Source: CAZDUS01 sp964508705
Lineage (GTDB): Bacteria > Verrucomicrobiota > Kiritimatiellia > CAIKKV01 > CAITUY01
Assembly (NCBI GenBank): GCA_964508705.1
Contig: CAZDUS010000002.1
Span: forward strand, 62,001 to 126,000
Length of the DNA stretch: 64,000 nt
Direction of reading: 5' to 3'
Part shown: positions 15,667 to 24,815 of the stretch, piece by piece
Layout: every line of letters begins with the position of its first letter
How positions within the stretch are numbered: the first letter of the stretch is position 1
The notes under the pieces: generated by a model
Database searches by the model: none
What the model was told of the DNA's origin: nothing
The model's input: the letters and a program-made list of their open reading frames with translations, nothing else
Translations under genes and position numbers: made by a program

Positions 15667-16115
15667 TTACTCACCATCCCTTGGATTGCGTTAAGGAATT
15701 GATTAACGTCCTTAAAGCGGCGATAGACGGAAGCGAAACGGACATAAGCAACGTCATCAAGTTTTTCAAGACGTTCCATGACTTTTTCTCCGATGGTTTC
15801 GCTGGGAACTTCGCGTTCAAATTCGTTCTCAAGTTCGGTGATGATGCCATCAACGAGCATTTCAATCTGTTCGGGGCTGACAGGTCGTTTTTCGCAAGCG
15901 CGTCCGACGCCGTTGATCAGTTTTTCTCGGGAGAGTTCTTCATGGCGCCCATCGCGTTTGATCACATGGAGTTCCACTTTGACCACTTCTTCGCGAGTGG
16001 TGAACCGATGGTTACAACTTTCGCACGAACGACGACGGCGAATGATATCGCCGGCGCGGGATGCGCGACTGTCGATAACCTTGTCTTCTGTATGGCCGCA
16101 TCGTGGGCAACGCAT
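15663..16115 (-). CDS. nrdR: Transcriptional repressor NrdR
   Basis: An ATP/dATP-sensing repressor of ribonucleotide reductase genes. The protein is 150 residues from ATG 16115 (MRCPRCGHTEDKVIDSR), and GGAGGACAC upstream on the minus strand supports this start over one 11 codons earlier. The zinc ribbon uses CPRC (residues 3-6) and CESCNHRF (about residues 31-38). The ATP-cone covers about residues 49-139 (KRDGRHEELSREKLINGVGRACEKRPVS). No ribonucleotide reductase gene lies in the window, so its targets are elsewhere. I saw no clear NrdR box in the adjacent intergenic region. Confidence 0.95.
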   Translation of the reverse strand: MRCPRCGHTEDKVIDSRASRAGDIIRRRRSCESCNHRFTTREEVVKVELHVIKRDGRHEELSREKLINGVGRACEKRPVSPEQIEMLVDGIITELENEFEREVPSETIGEKVMERLEKLDDVAYVRFASVYRRFKDVNQFLNAIQGMVSK

Positions 16116-16248
16116 GATTAATTGTGTCCTCCGTTTAACGGTGCACATTATTACGGAAGAGGTGGAACCAGGTCAATCTTTTGAGAGAGCGTGCATTGGT
16201 CGCGGAGAACTCAAGACTGTCGGGCTGTTTGGCAAGAATCAAGGGTGC

Positions 16249-16283
16249 GGTTTAGTATTTTGTGGGCGAGGTTTAGTATTTTG
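16249..16283 (+). repeat. 14-bp direct repeat, 21-bp period, between nrdR and serC
   Basis: GGTTTAGTATTTTG occurs at 16249-16262 and again exactly at 16270-16283. The 21-bp offset equals two helical turns, which would place both copies on the same DNA face. The repeat lies in the 306-base divergent gap between nrdR and serC, about 140 bases before the serC start. It could be an operator or a duplication without function. The rest of this gap shows no gene, RNA fold or clear promoter that I can defend. Confidence 0.45.
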
Positions 16284-16421
16284 CCATTTTTAATGTCTGG
16301 GAATTTCGGATTGAATGGGAGCGGATTATGTCTAAACTCTGTAACAGTTTTTAGAATAAAGGCCGCTGAAGGTCTCGCTGGAGCGGGGCAGGCAGAGGCT
16401 GCTAAAAGAGAGAGGTTGATT

Positions 16422-17498
16422 ATGGCGCGAATATTCAATTTTGGTGCGGGTCCTGCAACATTGCCTGTGGAAGTTCTGGAAGAGGCGCAGAAAGAGTTGC
16501 TGGATTTCAATGGGTCCGGCATGTCCATCATGGAACACAGTCATCGCGGCAAGGAATATGATGCTGTCCATGTTGAAGCCGTTGCCAACCTAAGCAAACT
16601 ACTGGGGCTTTCCGATGATTACACGGTGCTGTTTATTCAGGGTGGCGCCAGCATGCAGTTTGCAATGGTCCCCGTGAATCTGTTGGGCGCTGGTCAGACA
16701 GCGGATTACGTCAACTCCGGGGCGTGGGCTGACAAGGCGGTCAAGGAAGCCAAGTTGGTCGGGAATGTAAATGTGGTGGCGAATACCGGCAAGGATATTC
16801 CCACCCGGATGCCCAAGAACGAGGATTTGAAACTTACCAAGGGCGCAGCGTACGTTCATATCACGTCCAATGAAACCATAGCGGGGTCTCAGTGGAAGGT
16901 TTTTCCGAAGACCGAAGCGCCGCTGGTTGCGGATATGTCGTCGGATATTTTATCCCGTCCGTTTGATATCAATCAGTTCGGTTTGATCTATGCCGGGGCC
17001 CAGAAGAATCTGGGGCCGTCGGGATTGGCTGTGGTGGTGATGCGGAAGGACTTGGCAGAGCGTGTGCCAGCGCAGGCACCGACAATGCTCAAGTATAAGA
17101 CCCATATTGAGGAAAACTCTCTGTACAACACACCGCCGACATTCGGCATTTACATCTTGATGCTTGTAACACGCTGGATCTTGAAGATGGGGCAGGCGAA
17201 TCTGTATAAGCAGAACGTGGACAAGGCGGCGAAGATATATCAAGTTCTAGATAATGGGGCTTTCTACAAGGGGACAGCGGTCAAGGAGTTCCGGTCTGAT
17301 ATGAACATTACGTTCAGGTTGCCGACCGAGGCTTTGGAGGAGCAGTTTATCAAGGAGGCGTCCAAGGCGGGCATGAAAGGGCTTAAGGGGCATCGCTCCG
17401 TCGGCGGCATTCGCGCCTCGATATACAATGCATTCCCTGTTGCAGGTGTGGATGCGCTGGTGTCGTTTATGAAGGAATTTGAGAAAAAGAACGGATAA
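16422..17498 (+). CDS. serC: Phosphoserine aminotransferase
   Basis: A PLP enzyme that converts 3-phosphohydroxypyruvate to phosphoserine and also serves pyridoxine synthesis in some bacteria. ATG 16422 gives 358 residues and starts with the family signature FNFGAGPATLPVEVLEEAQ. AGAGAGAGG lies just upstream, so the longer open frame reaching to 16191 is not used. Further motifs are GGASMQFAMVPVNLL, the PLP lysine segment IYAGAQKNLGPSGLAVVV, and the C-terminal KGHRSVGGIRASIYNA. It is monocistronic; tRNA-Arg follows after 71 bases. Confidence 0.96.
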   Translation: MARIFNFGAGPATLPVEVLEEAQKELLDFNGSGMSIMEHSHRGKEYDAVHVEAVANLSKLLGLSDDYTVLFIQGGASMQFAMVPVNLLGAGQTADYVNSGAWADKAVKEAKLVGNVNVVANTGKDIPTRMPKNEDLKLTKGAAYVHITSNETIAGSQWKVFPKTEAPLVADMSSDILSRPFDINQFGLIYAGAQKNLGPSGLAVVVMRKDLAERVPAQAPTMLKYKTHIEENSLYNTPPTFGIYILMLVTRWILKMGQANLYKQNVDKAAKIYQVLDNGAFYKGTAVKEFRSDMNITFRLPTEALEEQFIKEASKAGMKGLKGHRSVGGIRASIYNAFPVAGVDALVSFMKEFEKKNG

Positions 17499-17569
17499 TA
17501 CTGCTTTGGACGGGGAATCGTACTTGACGGCGCCCCGTCTAATGTTTCAGACTCCATCCCTTCTTTTAA

Positions 17570-17646
17570 GCGCCTGTAGCTCAATTGGATAGAGCGTCAG
17601 CCTCCGAAGCTGAAGGTTGCAAGTTCGATCCTTGCCAGGCGCACCA
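17570..17646 (+). tRNA. tRNA-Arg (anticodon CCG)
   Basis: A 77-base cloverleaf including encoded CCA. The acceptor GCGCCTG (17570-17576) pairs with CAGGCGC (17636-17642), followed by A and CCA. The anticodon stem-loop CAGCC-TCCGAA-GCTG contains anticodon CCG for Arg. The T-arm carries AAGTTCGATCCTT. It stands between serC and the convergent 643-residue gene, with no overlap. Confidence 0.95.
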
Positions 17647-17691
17647 CATCGTGGCGATGATCGGCTCTCGGCATCTTGAGCCGGCAAGCTC

Positions 17692-19623
17692 TTAAGGTAA
17701 ATGGATGTTGCGTCGGATGCGGTCGGTCAGAGTGGCGGCATCGGCACGATTCAATCGGTCCAGTACCCGTTCCCAGCGGTAGGCAAAACTTCCCTGTTCG
17801 TCGCGACTTCGATGCTTGAAGAGTGTGTCGAAGCCACGTTTCCGCTTGCGGTATTCCTGTTGGATGAAGATGAACCGTTCCATGAATGATTCGAGGTAGG
17901 TTGATGCCACTTCCTTGGGGCAGGCGATGAAAGGAAGCCGGCGGTTGATAGGAGCGGCATAACCGGGGGCTTGTTGCTCCAACGGATGCAAATACTCAGT
18001 AAATGTTCCTGTATGATCTGAAACGAGAATATCCTTTGGAATGCCGTCTTCGCCATCAACCAATATTTCGTCCCCATCATCAAAGAGGACCTGATTGGAG
18101 AGGTTCATTCGGCCCACAATGATATTGGGAGCAGCGGCCCGGCCGAGGACTTCTGCGAATTTCAGACTGTACCTAGGGTCCATGAAACGCGAGCGGGGGA
18201 TTTTGTCTGTAGCCATTCCAGGGATGTATTCCCGCTCAAAGTACGTTGACCATATTGTCTTTCCAGCGTATTCACGACGCGTTCCGTGATAAATCTCCGA
18301 GATTTTTCGCGTGGTATTCCGATGAGGCAGGTTCATGCCAAGCTGGCGGCAACCCAGTCGACGGTCGAGAATGTAGTCGGTATATTCCTCGGCCTGCATA
18401 ATGGCGGTGAGGAGATCTTTCTGTTCCTCGAGGTGTTCGCGGATTCCCCATTTCTGCATGCGGAGAACACGGATGAGAGGACGATCAACCCGTCGCTGTT
18501 TGATTTCCGCCACATAGACGTCGCGCCGGCCTGAGGTGGTTGGTCTCTGGGATAGCGAGCCGATGATTCTTCCCACATTAACGTATTCGATGTCGCCGAA
18601 TTCGCGGACGAAGTTGAAGATAAACCCGCGAGCTTTTTCATCGCAGAGTGTCCGGTCATGCTCTTCGAAGACGGAGTCGAAAAGCAGTTCGCCTTCCTCG
18701 ATGCGGCCGCCGGGGAGCCATTCGATCTGCATAAAAAACTCTGAACTCATACCCATGATGAGCTCTTCCGGGACAGCTTGTTCGTTTTGGCCAATCAAGG
18801 CGGAAAACATCAGGTTCCGCCATTCCGTGTTGTCCGGGTTGTCCTCCAAGATTTCAGGACGCACCGCTTGACCAAAATGGGCCTTGAGTGCCTCGAAGCA
18901 GACCCGCACGTTGGCGGATGTCATTGTAGAGACGTCGCACTGCGGGATATCGGCATGGGAAAATTTGCCACTGGTTCCGAAAAAGGCGATTTCAGGACGG
19001 CCCCTTCGATTATAGCGGCCGGAGAAATCCCGAATTTCGAGCAGATGAGAGATGAGTTCTGCATCGGGAAGGTTGCCTAGTTCGGTGAATTGCTGATGGG
19101 TCAAGTACCGGGTTCCGCAGAGGCGGCTGTAATAATAAATGGAGCGCCCGCCGATAGGAATCTTCGACGAGAGGATCATTTGCTTCATTTCCTCTGGGCT
19201 CTGCGGCCATGGTGCTATACGCCAGTTTTCTCCACGTTGTTTGACTGACTGTCTGATTTTGCCATCAATAGCGTTAAGGAATTTAATTTGGCGTTTGGAC
19301 ACAAGCTCCTGAAGCAATTCATCGGCCTCAAAGGCCAGCGGCATGTTTTCCGGATCAGGGCGGATAAGAACAACGTTATCATCCATGATCAAGTCGACGG
19401 ATTGTTGCCATTCGACCATTTCCTCTTCATCGGTAAAAGGTGGTAATCCAAAACCTTTGCGCTCGGCGTTGATTGCCTCGACATAGGCCATGCGTTGGGT
19501 GGCGTGAATACCGGGAAGGGTGACCAGTGTTCGGGCGCGGGGGAAGACTGTGCCGATCCGGGCCTTTAGATTCCCGGATGAATCTATCGCCAACGGGGGG
19601 GCTCCTATGATTCTGACTGCCAT
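17692..19623 (-). CDS. Large protein of unknown function, divergent from an ATP-grasp ligase
   Basis: A 643-residue protein from ATG 19623; an ATG 13 codons upstream is also possible and neither has a strong ribosome site. I do not recognise the family. It has no signal peptide and no transmembrane helix, and it is rich in charged residues. The C-terminal half, from about residue 340, has an order of elements that loosely recalls a protein-kinase-like fold: a Gly-containing loop VGRIIGSLSQ, a strand with basic residues (LIRVLRMQKW), a helix (REHLEEQKDLL), then VGRMNLSNQVLFDDGDEIL and ILVSDHTGTF. This is a low-confidence impression, not a match. The gene starts 128 bases from a divergent ATP-grasp gene, and the two may share a promoter region and a pathway. 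Confidence 0.6.
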   Translation of the reverse strand: MAVRIIGAPPLAIDSSGNLKARIGTVFPRARTLVTLPGIHATQRMAYVEAINAERKGFGLPPFTDEEEMVEWQQSVDLIMDDNVVLIRPDPENMPLAFEADELLQELVSKRQIKFLNAIDGKIRQSVKQRGENWRIAPWPQSPEEMKQMILSSKIPIGGRSIYYYSRLCGTRYLTHQQFTELGNLPDAELISHLLEIRDFSGRYNRRGRPEIAFFGTSGKFSHADIPQCDVSTMTSANVRVCFEALKAHFGQAVRPEILEDNPDNTEWRNLMFSALIGQNEQAVPEELIMGMSSEFFMQIEWLPGGRIEEGELLFDSVFEEHDRTLCDEKARGFIFNFVREFGDIEYVNVGRIIGSLSQRPTTSGRRDVYVAEIKQRRVDRPLIRVLRMQKWGIREHLEEQKDLLTAIMQAEEYTDYILDRRLGCRQLGMNLPHRNTTRKISEIYHGTRREYAGKTIWSTYFEREYIPGMATDKIPRSRFMDPRYSLKFAEVLGRAAAPNIIVGRMNLSNQVLFDDGDEILVDGEDGIPKDILVSDHTGTFTEYLHPLEQQAPGYAAPINRRLPFIACPKEVASTYLESFMERFIFIQQEYRKRKRGFDTLFKHRSRDEQGSFAYRWERVLDRLNRADAATLTDRIRRNIHLP

Positions 19624-19751
19624 GTCTGAAAAATAGCATCGTTTTTGGGATGTGAACAGCATTTATGGGTGGCCGACGAGGTGTGAGGAGGCGAGGGTGA
19701 AAGGGAGGATTATGGTTACGATTGTGTTTATGTTTATGTACGATAAGTCGC

Positions 19752-20672
19752 ATGAACAGCATATACACGACGACGATCACCGATGAAGCCAAACGGCGCG
19801 GTATTGCGATTCGGGTGATTGAATCGCAAACCCCTATTTTCATCCTTAGCCATGGAGGGAAGGATATCCGGTGTTACAATTCACTGACTGATCACGTTGG
19901 GGCCGTGTCCTTTCATATGGCCCAAAACAAACACCTCGCGAATCATTTTTTGAAGACGAAGGGATTTGTCGTCCCCGAGCAGGAAATATTCTTGGATATG
20001 AAACATGCGGAATTTTTTTTGAAACGCCATGGGCGGATAGTTGTAAAGCCGTGTACGCAGTGGGGCGGGCGCGGTGTGTCAGTAGGGGTGACGACGGTTG
20101 ATGACTTGCGGAAAGCGGTTAGCCGGGCAAAGCGTTATGAGGAGGATGTAGCCCTGGAACGTAGCGTATGCGGCGAAGATTACCGTCTTATATTTGTGAA
20201 CTACCGGTATGTGGCGGCGATCCTCCGGAAACCGGCAGAGGTGACCGGCAACGGGAAGGATTCGGTAAGGCAGTTGGTCATACGTCGCAACAGGGAGGCC
20301 CGACTCCGAGATCGTAGTAACGTGATACCGCTGGATATGGAAACCGAGCGTAATCTGCGGGAGCTAGGATGGGATTGGGGCGACATACCCCGAAAGGGTC
20401 AGAGGGCGCAGGTACGGTTAACATCCAACTATCATACCGGTGGGACGGTGGAGATTGTGACGGATCGAGTTCCACGGGAGCTTGTCAGGACAGCTGGACG
20501 GGCGGTTCGCGCCTTAAACATTCCGGTTATTGGAGTGGATTTTCTTGTGGATGCGAAGAGGGGGCGGAATTGGATTATTGAGTTGAGTCCGGATTTGGCG
20601 ATTTCGCCGCCGGAGGGTGAAGAAGTGGCGAGGCGATATATTGATTATTTGTTTCCCGAGACAGCAGGCTGA
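19752..20672 (+). CDS. Stand-alone ATP-grasp ligase (GshF/cyanophycin-synthetase-like)
   Basis: A 306-residue ATP-grasp protein, expected to form an amide or peptide bond through an acyl-phosphate. Motifs are the pre-ATP segment MAQNKHLANHFLKTKGFVVP (about residues 57-76), the ATP-binding lysine stretch GRIVVKPCTQWGGRGVSVG, the ERSVCGEDYRLIFVN strand, TGNGKDSVRQLV, and the metal-binding end IGVDFLVD plus WIIELSPD. These resemble the ligase half of GshF, cyanophycin synthetase and N-acetylglutaminylglutamine synthetase. No fused second domain is present. ATG 19752 is used. The 3' end overlaps the convergent phosphoesterase gene by 28 bases. The partner is likely the divergent unknown gene; the substrate is not predictable. 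Confidence 0.75.
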   Translation: MNSIYTTTITDEAKRRGIAIRVIESQTPIFILSHGGKDIRCYNSLTDHVGAVSFHMAQNKHLANHFLKTKGFVVPEQEIFLDMKHAEFFLKRHGRIVVKPCTQWGGRGVSVGVTTVDDLRKAVSRAKRYEEDVALERSVCGEDYRLIFVNYRYVAAILRKPAEVTGNGKDSVRQLVIRRNREARLRDRSNVIPLDMETERNLRELGWDWGDIPRKGQRAQVRLTSNYHTGGTVEIVTDRVPRELVRTAGRAVRALNIPVIGVDFLVDAKRGRNWIIELSPDLAISPPEGEEVARRYIDYLFPETAG

Positions 20673-21796
20673 ATGGATGGGGTAGTGCCTGAGCCTGGGA
20701 TGAGCGTGATAACGGTGATTTCCGGTGGGGCGAAGACTCGTAACGGGGGGCCCCATGTGCCTGTACCCCGGCTTACATATAGTTTGGACCGTTTGCCAAT
20801 ATCATGGATGCCCGTGGTGAGCGGGTATATCAGATGGGTGACCAGATGGAACGGGAATACTTGGCCTCCATGAGTGTGACCTGAGAGTTGCAGATCGAAT
20901 CGGTCAAGCGAGCGTGGGTCGATCCGAGGTTGGTGTTTCAGCAGGATTGTGAACTGGGACCGGGGTCCATGAAGAGGGAGCCTAGCCTCGCTGGCGGCAT
21001 CGCTTGAGCCAAGGAACCGCCCAGTAAGATCATCGGCCCCATAGAGAAAGAGGGCATCGTTGATTGACACCCCGCATCCGCGCAGGAGGCAAAATCCTGC
21101 TTTATTATGCAGGCTGATAGAGTCTGTCATACCGGCGTAAAACTCATGATTTCCCAGAACGGCATATTTTCCCAAGGGTGGTTTCAGGGTTGCCCATTGA
21201 TCAGCTAGGCTGCCGACATTGCGCACGGATGAATCGATGAAATCCCCGGTGCTGAGCAGGAGGTCAGGTGCAAGATCGCGGATAGACTTCACGAGCGACT
21301 GGTTCCATCGTTCACTGCGGACGGTGCCAAGATGAACATCGGAGACTTGAACGATTTTAATGGGGGCTGACCCAGAAGGAAGGCCGGGCGCGATGAACAT
21401 CATTTCCCGGTGAATAGGACGTGAGGCTTCCACCAGCCCCCAGCAGGTGGCCACAAGGACAAACATCGCGGAGATAACACTGTGGGCGCGGGGTGAAAGC
21501 CTGAATCGGTGGAAAAGAACGTTCCAAAGGCTGATTGCCCAGCCAGCCATGCAAAACCAGAAGACCCAGACCATCCATAAAAATGCCGTCCGATTAACGC
21601 ATCGTGCCAAGGTAATGTGTCCATTGTGATCCAGTGTTCTTCCCGCGAACGGTAGGGCGATGAGAAGCATGAATAGGGCGATCAGCAGGAGGCGAGATTG
21701 ACGCGGGAGCACCCATAAGGTTGTGATATGCCGGTATATATACGCGTGCATACCCGCGTAGAGGGCTATCACGAAGATCAGGAAAAAGGCGAACAT
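20645..21796 (-). CDS. Membrane-anchored metallophosphoesterase (YkuE-like)
   Basis: A calcineurin-type phosphoesterase of about 383 residues. ATG 21796, directly after the aroE stop, is preferred; an earlier in-frame start would lie within aroE. The N-terminal ~140 residues contain about four hydrophobic helices (MFAFFLIFVIALYAGMHAYIY, LLIALFMLLIALPFAG, AFLWMVWVFWFCMAGWAISLW and SVISAMFVLVATCWGLV). The catalytic domain follows with metal-ligand motifs VSDVHLG, STGDFID, LGNHEF and SGHTHGGQVFP. Family members act on UDP-diacylglucosamine-like or unknown substrates. It is the last gene of the ilv-leu-aro operon, which is probably positional rather than functional. Confidence 0.8.
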   Translation of the reverse strand: MFAFFLIFVIALYAGMHAYIYRHITTLWVLPRQSRLLLIALFMLLIALPFAGRTLDHNGHITLARCVNRTAFLWMVWVFWFCMAGWAISLWNVLFHRFRLSPRAHSVISAMFVLVATCWGLVEASRPIHREMMFIAPGLPSGSAPIKIVQVSDVHLGTVRSERWNQSLVKSIRDLAPDLLLSTGDFIDSSVRNVGSLADQWATLKPPLGKYAVLGNHEFYAGMTDSISLHNKAGFCLLRGCGVSINDALFLYGADDLTGRFLGSSDAASEARLPLHGPRSQFTILLKHQPRIDPRSLDRFDLQLSGHTHGGQVFPFHLVTHLIYPLTTGIHDIGKRSKLYVSRGTGTWGPPLRVFAPPEITVITLIPGSGTTPSIQPAVSGNK

Positions 21797-21801
21797 TGGA
21801 G

Positions 21802-22668
21802 TCAGTGTTTGTACAAAGCGCTTTCGAGGGCTTGGCGCATGATGTCCACAGGAGCAGGTTTGCCCGTCCAAATGGAGAGGGCTTCCGCTCCCTGATGCAA
21901 CAGCATCCCGAGCCCGTTAACGGCGCATGCGCCTGCTTGGCTGGCTGTACGGGTGAAAGAGGTTTCCGGGAGATTGTAGACCAAGTCAAAGGCTATTTGC
22001 CCTTTAGTGAATGCCTCCAGAGCTAGTGGTGGGGGATCATCCGGTTTCATACCCACGGGTGAGGCTTGAACAACGAGTGAGGAGGAACGAGCGGAGGCTA
22101 CCCAACGGTCACGGGAAGCCCCAATTACCTCGACGGGGATTCCCGGCGCGAATGAGTTGATGTCACGGGCCACCGCTTCGCAGCGGAGAGGGTCGACGTC
22201 GGCGAGCATGATTCGTTTGCAGCCTTCAACGGCGGTGGTGATAGCCACAGCGCGGCCTGCGCCGCCGCAACCTAGAATGAAGATGTCATGGTGATGAGTA
22301 GAGGCTCCAAAGGCTTCCTTTATGGCACGGAGGAACCCTTTGCCGTCGGTGTTGTGACCTCGCAGTCCGGACGGCAGGAATTGAACGGTATTGACCGCCC
22401 CGAGCTGGCGCGCGGACACATCAAGATCGGCCAGTCCACGAAAGGCGACTTCCTTGAGCGGCACGGTGAGGTTCACTCCGGCAAAACCCATGTCGGCCAT
22501 ACAGGGAAGTGTTGTCATAAGCCGGTCAGGATGCACATCGAAGGCCAAGTAGATGCCATCGATGCCGAGGGCTTCGAGAGCCGCGTTATGCATTACAGGT
22601 GACAAGGTGTGGCCGATGGGGTGCCCCAGGACGGCAAATGGCTTGGTATGGCCGCTAAGCACTTTCAC
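21802..22668 (-). CDS. aroE: Shikimate dehydrogenase
   Basis: Reduces 3-dehydroshikimate with NADPH in aromatic amino acid synthesis. The 288-residue protein begins FAVLGHPIGHTLSPVMHNAALEALG, which includes the shikimate-binding Ser/Thr of the SPVMHN region. It carries the catalytic Lys in LTVPLKEVAF, the Asp in GHNTDGKGFL, and an NADP loop ILGCGGAGRAVA (about residues 128-139). The C-terminal NGLGMLLHQGAEALSIWTG is also typical. It overlaps leuA by four bases (start ATG 22668, leuA stop from 22665), so it is translationally coupled to branched-chain synthesis. Confidence 0.95.
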   Translation of the reverse strand: MKVLSGHTKPFAVLGHPIGHTLSPVMHNAALEALGIDGIYLAFDVHPDRLMTTLPCMADMGFAGVNLTVPLKEVAFRGLADLDVSARQLGAVNTVQFLPSGLRGHNTDGKGFLRAIKEAFGASTHHHDIFILGCGGAGRAVAITTAVEGCKRIMLADVDPLRCEAVARDINSFAPGIPVEVIGASRDRWVASARSSSLVVQASPVGMKPDDPPPLALEAFTKGQIAFDLVYNLPETSFTRTASQAGACAVNGLGMLLHQGAEALSIWTGKPAPVDIMRQALESALYKH

Positions 22669-24263
22669 AGCGGGTTTCTCCCGCGTGCGCTTTTGAGGGC
22701 GACTGCTGTGCCGGCGCGCTTGGATTTCCGCTGCATGGTGCGATTAAAGAGCAGACGGTTGACGCAGGAGAGATAGGCCTTGGCGCTCGCCTCGACGATG
22801 TCTGTGCTGGCGGCCTTTGCACTGATGATGTCCTTGCCGAATTGTACCCGTGCGGTAACTTCGCCCATGGCGTCTTTTCCTACCGTGATGGCTTGGAGCG
22901 AGAAATCCAAGAGACGTCCCTGGATTTTTGTAATTCGATCGATGGTCTTCAGGGCGGCATCCACGGGACCATCACCGCAACCAGCGTCCTGGAAGACTTC
23001 ATTACCCTTCTTCAGGCGAAGTGTGGCGGTTGGCACTGTGGCCGTCCCTGCTGTCACCTGGAGGTAGTCCAGCGAATAAGCGTTCTCGACGACATCCATT
23101 TGATCCCTGGCAATGGAGATCAGGTCGTCATCATAGACGTGCTTTTTCTTGTCGGCCAGCTCGATGAACCTGTGGTAGGCGCGCTCGATTTCCGCGTCGG
23201 TTAATTTCATTCCCATCTTGGCCATTTTATCGCGGAAGGCGTGGCGACCGGAATGTTTGCCGAGGACGAGATCGGAACCATCGATGCCGATATCCTCCGG
23301 GCGCATGATTTCATAGGTGGTGCGCTCCTTCAGGATACCGTCCTGATGGACTCCCGATTCGTGCGCGAACGCGTTGGCGCCGACGATGGCCTTGTTTCGC
23401 TGAACGAGCATACCGGTCATGCGGCTGACCATTCGGCTGACGCGGTGGATTTCCCTGGTTTCGATCCCGGTGTGGAGGCCGAATGAGTCATGGCGGGTGC
23501 GAAGGGCCATAACGACCTCTTCGAGGGAGGTGTTGCCGGCTCGTTCTCCGAGCCCGTTGATGGTACATTCGATCTGTCGGGCACCGGCCTCGACGGCGGC
23601 CAGTGAATTGGCAACAGCCATTCCGAGGTCGTTGTGGCAATGGACGGAGATGACGACGCCGGGAACGCTGGCTTTGACGCGTTTGGCCACATAGCCGATC
23701 ATTTCGCCGTATTCGGCGGGGATGGCATAGCCGACTGTGTCGGGGATGTTAAGGGTGGTGGCGCCAGCTTCAGCCACGGCGGTATAAAGGTCAACGAGGT
23801 AGTCCCAATCTGCGCGAGTGCAGTCCTGTGCCGAGTATTCCACGTCATCGGTGAAGGTGCGCGCGAATTGGACAGCCTTGACCGAGCGTTCGATGTTCTG
23901 GGCTCGCGTCATTTTAAGGATTTTCTCGAGGTGAATATCACTGCCGGAGCTGAAGGTGTGAATGCGCCGCTTGGCGGCCGGGGCGATGGCTTTTCCTGCA
24001 CAGTCGATGTCTTTTTCCACGGTTCGCGACAGGGCGGCAATGGTAGGTCCCGAGACGCTTTCGGCAATGGCGTGAACGGCATTGAAGTCATCTGGTGAAG
24101 CGATGGGGAATCCCGCTTCGATAACATCCACCTTCAGGGCGGCAAGGGCATAGGCGATCTCGAGTTTTTCGCGGTGGTTCAGGCTACAGCCCGGCGCCTG
24201 TTCGCCATCTCGAAGCGTCGTGTCGAAAATAATGACTCTGTTCTTGTCTTGTTTTGTGCTCAT
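22665..24263 (-). CDS. leuA: 2-isopropylmalate synthase
   Basis: The first committed step of leucine synthesis, condensing acetyl-CoA with 2-ketoisovalerate. ATG 24263 gives 532 residues; CAGGGAGA lies upstream and the open frame beyond it is not homologous. The TIM-barrel domain has IIFDTTLRDGEQAPGCSLN (residues 11-29), the metal-binding HCHND in VISVHCHNDLGMAVANSLAA, and NGLGERAGNTSLEEVVMAL. A linker and the leucine-binding regulatory domain follow at about residues 395-505, including DIVEASAKAYLSCVNRLL. The basic C-terminal tail is unconserved. It is third in the attenuated ilvB-ilvH-leuA-aroE operon, 49 bases after ilvH. Confidence 0.96.
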   Translation of the reverse strand: MSTKQDKNRVIIFDTTLRDGEQAPGCSLNHREKLEIAYALAALKVDVIEAGFPIASPDDFNAVHAIAESVSGPTIAALSRTVEKDIDCAGKAIAPAAKRRIHTFSSGSDIHLEKILKMTRAQNIERSVKAVQFARTFTDDVEYSAQDCTRADWDYLVDLYTAVAEAGATTLNIPDTVGYAIPAEYGEMIGYVAKRVKASVPGVVISVHCHNDLGMAVANSLAAVEAGARQIECTINGLGERAGNTSLEEVVMALRTRHDSFGLHTGIETREIHRVSRMVSRMTGMLVQRNKAIVGANAFAHESGVHQDGILKERTTYEIMRPEDIGIDGSDLVLGKHSGRHAFRDKMAKMGMKLTDAEIERAYHRFIELADKKKHVYDDDLISIARDQMDVVENAYSLDYLQVTAGTATVPTATLRLKKGNEVFQDAGCGDGPVDAALKTIDRITKIQGRLLDFSLQAITVGKDAMGEVTARVQFGKDIISAKAASTDIVEASAKAYLSCVNRLLFNRTMQRKSKRAGTAVALKSARGRNPL

Positions 24264-24312
24264 GCATGAATCTCCCTGAAGGATGGAAATTTCAGATATT
24301 AAACGATATAGA

Positions 24313-24801
24313 TCATTCCTTATCCATGGCAACAATACCTGACCTGGAAACATCCAGAACCTTGAAAGGCTTCATTAATTCCATAAAATCGTTCACCTCT
24401 GTCTGTTCAGCGGTCAGATGAATCACAAGTGAATCGGAACGAACGGCGACGACGCTTCCGCCAAAAACGTCTGCCAGTTCGATGATTTCAGACCGATTTT
24501 TGCGGCTGGCTGCAACCCGAATCAGGAGGCATTCCCGGTTCAGGAATGGATCCTTGGTGAGATCGGTTACCGTGATCACGTCCAACTGTTTGGCAAGTTG
24601 CTTACTGACTTGTTCGAGGACGCGGTCATCGCCGGGGACCTGCATGGTCATTCTTGAGATTGTCGGATCCTGGGTGGGGCCGACGTTTAGGCTCTCGATG
24701 TTGTATCCACGCCCGGAGATCAGTCCGACGACGCGAGCGAGTACGCCGGGTTGGTTTTCGATTAACGCGGTGATGGTGTGTTTTCTGATGCTGTTGTTCA
24801 T
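24313..24801 (-). CDS. ilvH: Acetolactate synthase small (regulatory) subunit
   Basis: Confers valine feedback inhibition and full activity on IlvB. The 162-residue length is standard. The N-terminal ACT domain (about residues 6-80) reads HTITALIENQPGVLARVVGLISGRGYNIESL. The second ferredoxin-like domain has ECLLIRVAASRKNRSEIIELADVFGGSVVAV and ends with DVSRSGIVAM. It begins 14 bases after ilvB and precedes leuA, so the operon makes all of acetolactate synthase before the leucine branch. Confidence 0.96.
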   Translation of the reverse strand: MNNSIRKHTITALIENQPGVLARVVGLISGRGYNIESLNVGPTQDPTISRMTMQVPGDDRVLEQVSKQLAKQLDVITVTDLTKDPFLNRECLLIRVAASRKNRSEIIELADVFGGSVVAVRSDSLVIHLTAEQTEVNDFMELMKPFKVLDVSRSGIVAMDKE

Positions 24802-24815
24802 GGCGATATTCCTGA

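Noticed and set aside
16116..16421. NrdR box or riboswitch in the nrdR-serC gap
   Set aside because: No ACA-N10-TGT type palindrome and no recognisable riboswitch core; only the 14-bp direct repeat stands out.
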